Of a stretch of 64,000 bases of DNA, positions 62,250 through 64,000 are shown one piece after another. The translations under genes and the position numbers were made by a program. The stretch comes from Gammaproteobacteria bacterium (ex Lamellibrachia satsuma) (GTDB taxonomy: Bacteria > Pseudomonadota > Gammaproteobacteria > Chromatiales > Chromatiaceae): positions 3,884,001 to 3,948,000 of the forward strand of contig CP053680.1 in NCBI GenBank assembly GCA_019623805.1. Direction: 5' to 3'. Numbering within the stretch: the stretch's first letter is position 1; the number at the start of each line of letters is the position of its first letter. The notes under the pieces are model-generated. The model worked only from the letters and a program-made list of their open reading frames with translations. It had not been told where the DNA came from and ran no database searches.

Positions 62250-62484
62250 TATATTTATCTCATGACCCATCACGACTTTTTGTATCGGCGCAGGTGGCTG
62301 TGCAGACACCACCACTCAGAGCAGGTTGTTCAAAACATCATCATACACTTTTCAAAGTCCACCACTTATTCGGTGGACAAAATTGACGGTACAGCAAGGA
62401 TGTGCATCCAGACGCCATAATGAACAGGCAGGACTTTTCCAGGTGTTTCGATCGCTATATAAACCTGTATTTTGAAAACAGAGA

Positions 62485-62520
62485 AGCAGGAGGGAGGCCT
62501 CAATCGGCCTCCTTCCTGCT
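62485..62520 (-). terminator. Strong hairpin after the PEP-CTERM gene
   Basis: AGCAGGAGGGAGGCC pairs with GGCCTCCTTCCTGCT around TCAATC, with one internal mismatch. It lies 30 bp past the stop codon of the PEP-CTERM gene and is followed on the minus strand by a T-rich stretch. It would end that transcript before the TPR gene. Confidence 0.75.
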
Positions 62521-62549
62521 GTGAGGGGAAAGACAGTCTATGCGCTGTA

Positions 62550-63953
62550 TCAGGCAGGAATTGTACGCCTGCGCCGTGATACGGCCATGCCGAGAAGACC
62601 GCTGCCCAGCAATATCAACGTGCCCGGTTCAGGTGTCCGGATGGTAAAATCGGCTGCCATGACCTGGTCAAATGGCAGTGCCCAAGACCGATCAAACACT
62701 GCAATGTCGGGCCCGGGCGTAGTCAGATGCTGTTCGAACAAGGGCCCTAAGGTGATATTAATGTCACCGACACCCAAAGTATTCACTATGCCAGGCAGGT
62801 CCAGTCCCAGATGGGCAGAGAGGATCTCCAGATCGAACGTGGGGTCGATCCGCAGGGAAGTGGTATTGGTGAAGGTGTTGTCGAGGAAAAAAGTAGGCGT
62901 GACTGTGGTTTCCTTTGCCACTGGTGTATCGAACAGGACGCTGTCCCCCACTGCAACAGTCTTGGACTGCCCGTCACTGAGATCCAGCTGTACCATCAAA
63001 GTCGGATCGAAGGTAAAGCTCTGGACAACCTGGACGTTGGCGCCAACCAGGACGTCGAGCAGCTCGTAGCCGGCCGAAGCGCCGAAAATCCCAATCTCCG
63101 CGCCCAATGGCGGCAGACCAAGCAAGGTTGTCGCGATCAGATCAAGGTCTACATCCACGTCAAGGAGGGGGGCTGAGCCTATACCGGAGGAAACGAGGTC
63201 TCCACTGGCGTTGGTCCCTGCGGTCGAGGTGTCGAGGTCCGGAATCTGAGCCGTGGTGGTGATTGGTCCAACATCAAACGTGACGGCGGTGGTATTCGAG
63301 TCGATATCCACCAGATTGATCGTCTCGTCAATATCAATAGTCGGAAAATCCAGGGCGCCGCAGAATGCGACGCAAACTTCGAATCCCCCCTCCGCGTGTA
63401 CGTCGAAGACGAAATCAAGGGTCAACGAGGCCTCGGGGAAGTTCGTGCTCATGGCGGTGGCGCCCTCGGCGAGCGAGGTGGAAAGAAGGAGCGGCGCCCC
63501 CGCGCTCAGATCCTGCGGGTCAGGCCACTCGAACGTGGTGCCCACCGGGTACGCCACGTTGACCGAGCCGGAGTCGGCGGCCAGGGCGAGATCAAAACCG
63601 ATCTGGCCATCCGTGCTGCCGGAAATCTCAGCCCCGTAGTCCCCGAGATCGGCTGCGGGGATCGTCACCGCAGGTGTACAGATGCCCCACGCGCAAATTT
63701 CCGGAATCAGGGTGACTGACGGTGTCGTGACTTCAGCGATACCCCCGATCGAGCCGGATTCGTTCCATTGCGGACCAATGAAATGGTTTATATCCAGGAT
63801 TCCCGCCGCACCCGGCGCCCACATGCTCTGGTCCGTTGTCTCAAACGCTACGTCACTTCCGTACATCGCCGCTTGAACCGGGGCCTGCCAGAAAGCAATC
63901 AGGCAACCACCCCAGAGTGCAACCAGAATACCCCTCATTCTTTGCATGCCCAT
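62550..63953 (-). CDS. PEP-CTERM sorting-domain protein
   Basis: This 467-residue secreted protein has a signal peptide (GILVALWGGCLIAFWQAPVQ, Ala-rich cleavage region). A long Asp/Thr/Gly-rich, Lys-poor mature part follows, with repeated beta-strand-like stretches. The C-terminal tripartite sorting signal is TPEPGTLILLGSGLLGMAVS followed by RRRR. Exosortase recognises Pro-Glu-Pro, and the protein is then processed for export to the surface or matrix. The exosortase itself is not in the window. The function of the mature domain is unknown. A GGAT ribosome site precedes the start. Confidence 0.92.
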   Translation of the reverse strand: MGMQRMRGILVALWGGCLIAFWQAPVQAAMYGSDVAFETTDQSMWAPGAAGILDINHFIGPQWNESGSIGGIAEVTTPSVTLIPEICAWGICTPAVTIPAADLGDYGAEISGSTDGQIGFDLALAADSGSVNVAYPVGTTFEWPDPQDLSAGAPLLLSTSLAEGATAMSTNFPEASLTLDFVFDVHAEGGFEVCVAFCGALDFPTIDIDETINLVDIDSNTTAVTFDVGPITTTAQIPDLDTSTAGTNASGDLVSSGIGSAPLLDVDVDLDLIATTLLGLPPLGAEIGIFGASAGYELLDVLVGANVQVVQSFTFDPTLMVQLDLSDGQSKTVAVGDSVLFDTPVAKETTVTPTFFLDNTFTNTTSLRIDPTFDLEILSAHLGLDLPGIVNTLGVGDINITLGPLFEQHLTTPGPDIAVFDRSWALPFDQVMAADFTIRTPEPGTLILLGSGLLGMAVSRRRRTIPA

Positions 63954-64000
63954 TTTGATATCCTTTTAGTGTTCGTCCAGCGAAGAATCGCGATCGAGTT

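Overview
The window is bacterial chromosome from a gammaproteobacterium. The gene order smpB / ratA-ratB / bamE-fur, the hrcA-grpE-dnaK-dnaJ-dapB block and the run mtaD / mtnA-gyrA-serC-pheA-hisC-tyrA-aroA-cmk-rpsA-ihfB are typical of that class, and the last run closely follows the order known in Pseudomonas aeruginosa. The tmRNA tag (ANDDNYALAA), palindromic intergenic repeats, an LDH-type malate dehydrogenase and a PEP-CTERM protein would suit a Chromatiales-like, possibly sulfur-oxidising, lineage. That placement is inference; no rRNA is present to test it.

Layout. 1-1.8 kb: an IS1182-family element has split a thioesterase gene. 1.9-4.4 kb: a YCII-domain gene, a dead P4-type integrase and ssrA (tmRNA), the probable integration target. 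4.4-8.2 kb: smpB, a Na+-dependent transporter, ratA-ratB, bamE and fur. 8.2-11.9 kb: a five-gene minus-strand operon built around a Ras-like GTPase and one or two Roadblock-type proteins, with unknown partners. 12-21 kb: recN-nadK, then the CIRCE-controlled heat-shock genes and dapB. 21-24 kb: a lipoprotein, a lone FliK-like gene and wecB, separated by small palindromic repeats. 24-39.5 kb: MTA salvage (mtaD, mtnA), gyrA, serine and aromatic amino-acid synthesis (serC, serA-like, pheA, hisC, tyrA, aroA), cmk, rpsA and ihfB. 39.5-44.5 kb: a two-domain PPK2, a LexA-like repressor with a Y-family polymerase, a BI-1-like membrane protein and tRNA-Ser. 44.5-49.7 kb: a graveyard of IS701, IS21, IS1182 and IS3 pieces plus an integrase fragment around an unknown exported protein and mdh. 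49.8-55 kb: an ARPP-1 family gene, an HD-type protein, a methyltransferase and a 961-residue PLD-helicase-S24 fusion. 55-64 kb: envelope genes (GT-C-like membrane protein, GT2, GNAT, a giant TPR protein and a PEP-CTERM protein).

Most notable are: (i) the lexA-polY cassette, whose promoter carries two opposed copies of GTTC-N7-GTTC, the operator type known for alphaproteobacterial LexA; (ii) the Roadblock/GTPase operon; (iii) the PLD-helicase-S24 fusion, a candidate defence or DNA-damage protein; (iv) the IS insertion whose formal excision restores a thioesterase reading frame; and (v) three separate families of palindromic intergenic repeats, one with compensatory stem changes around an invariant loop.
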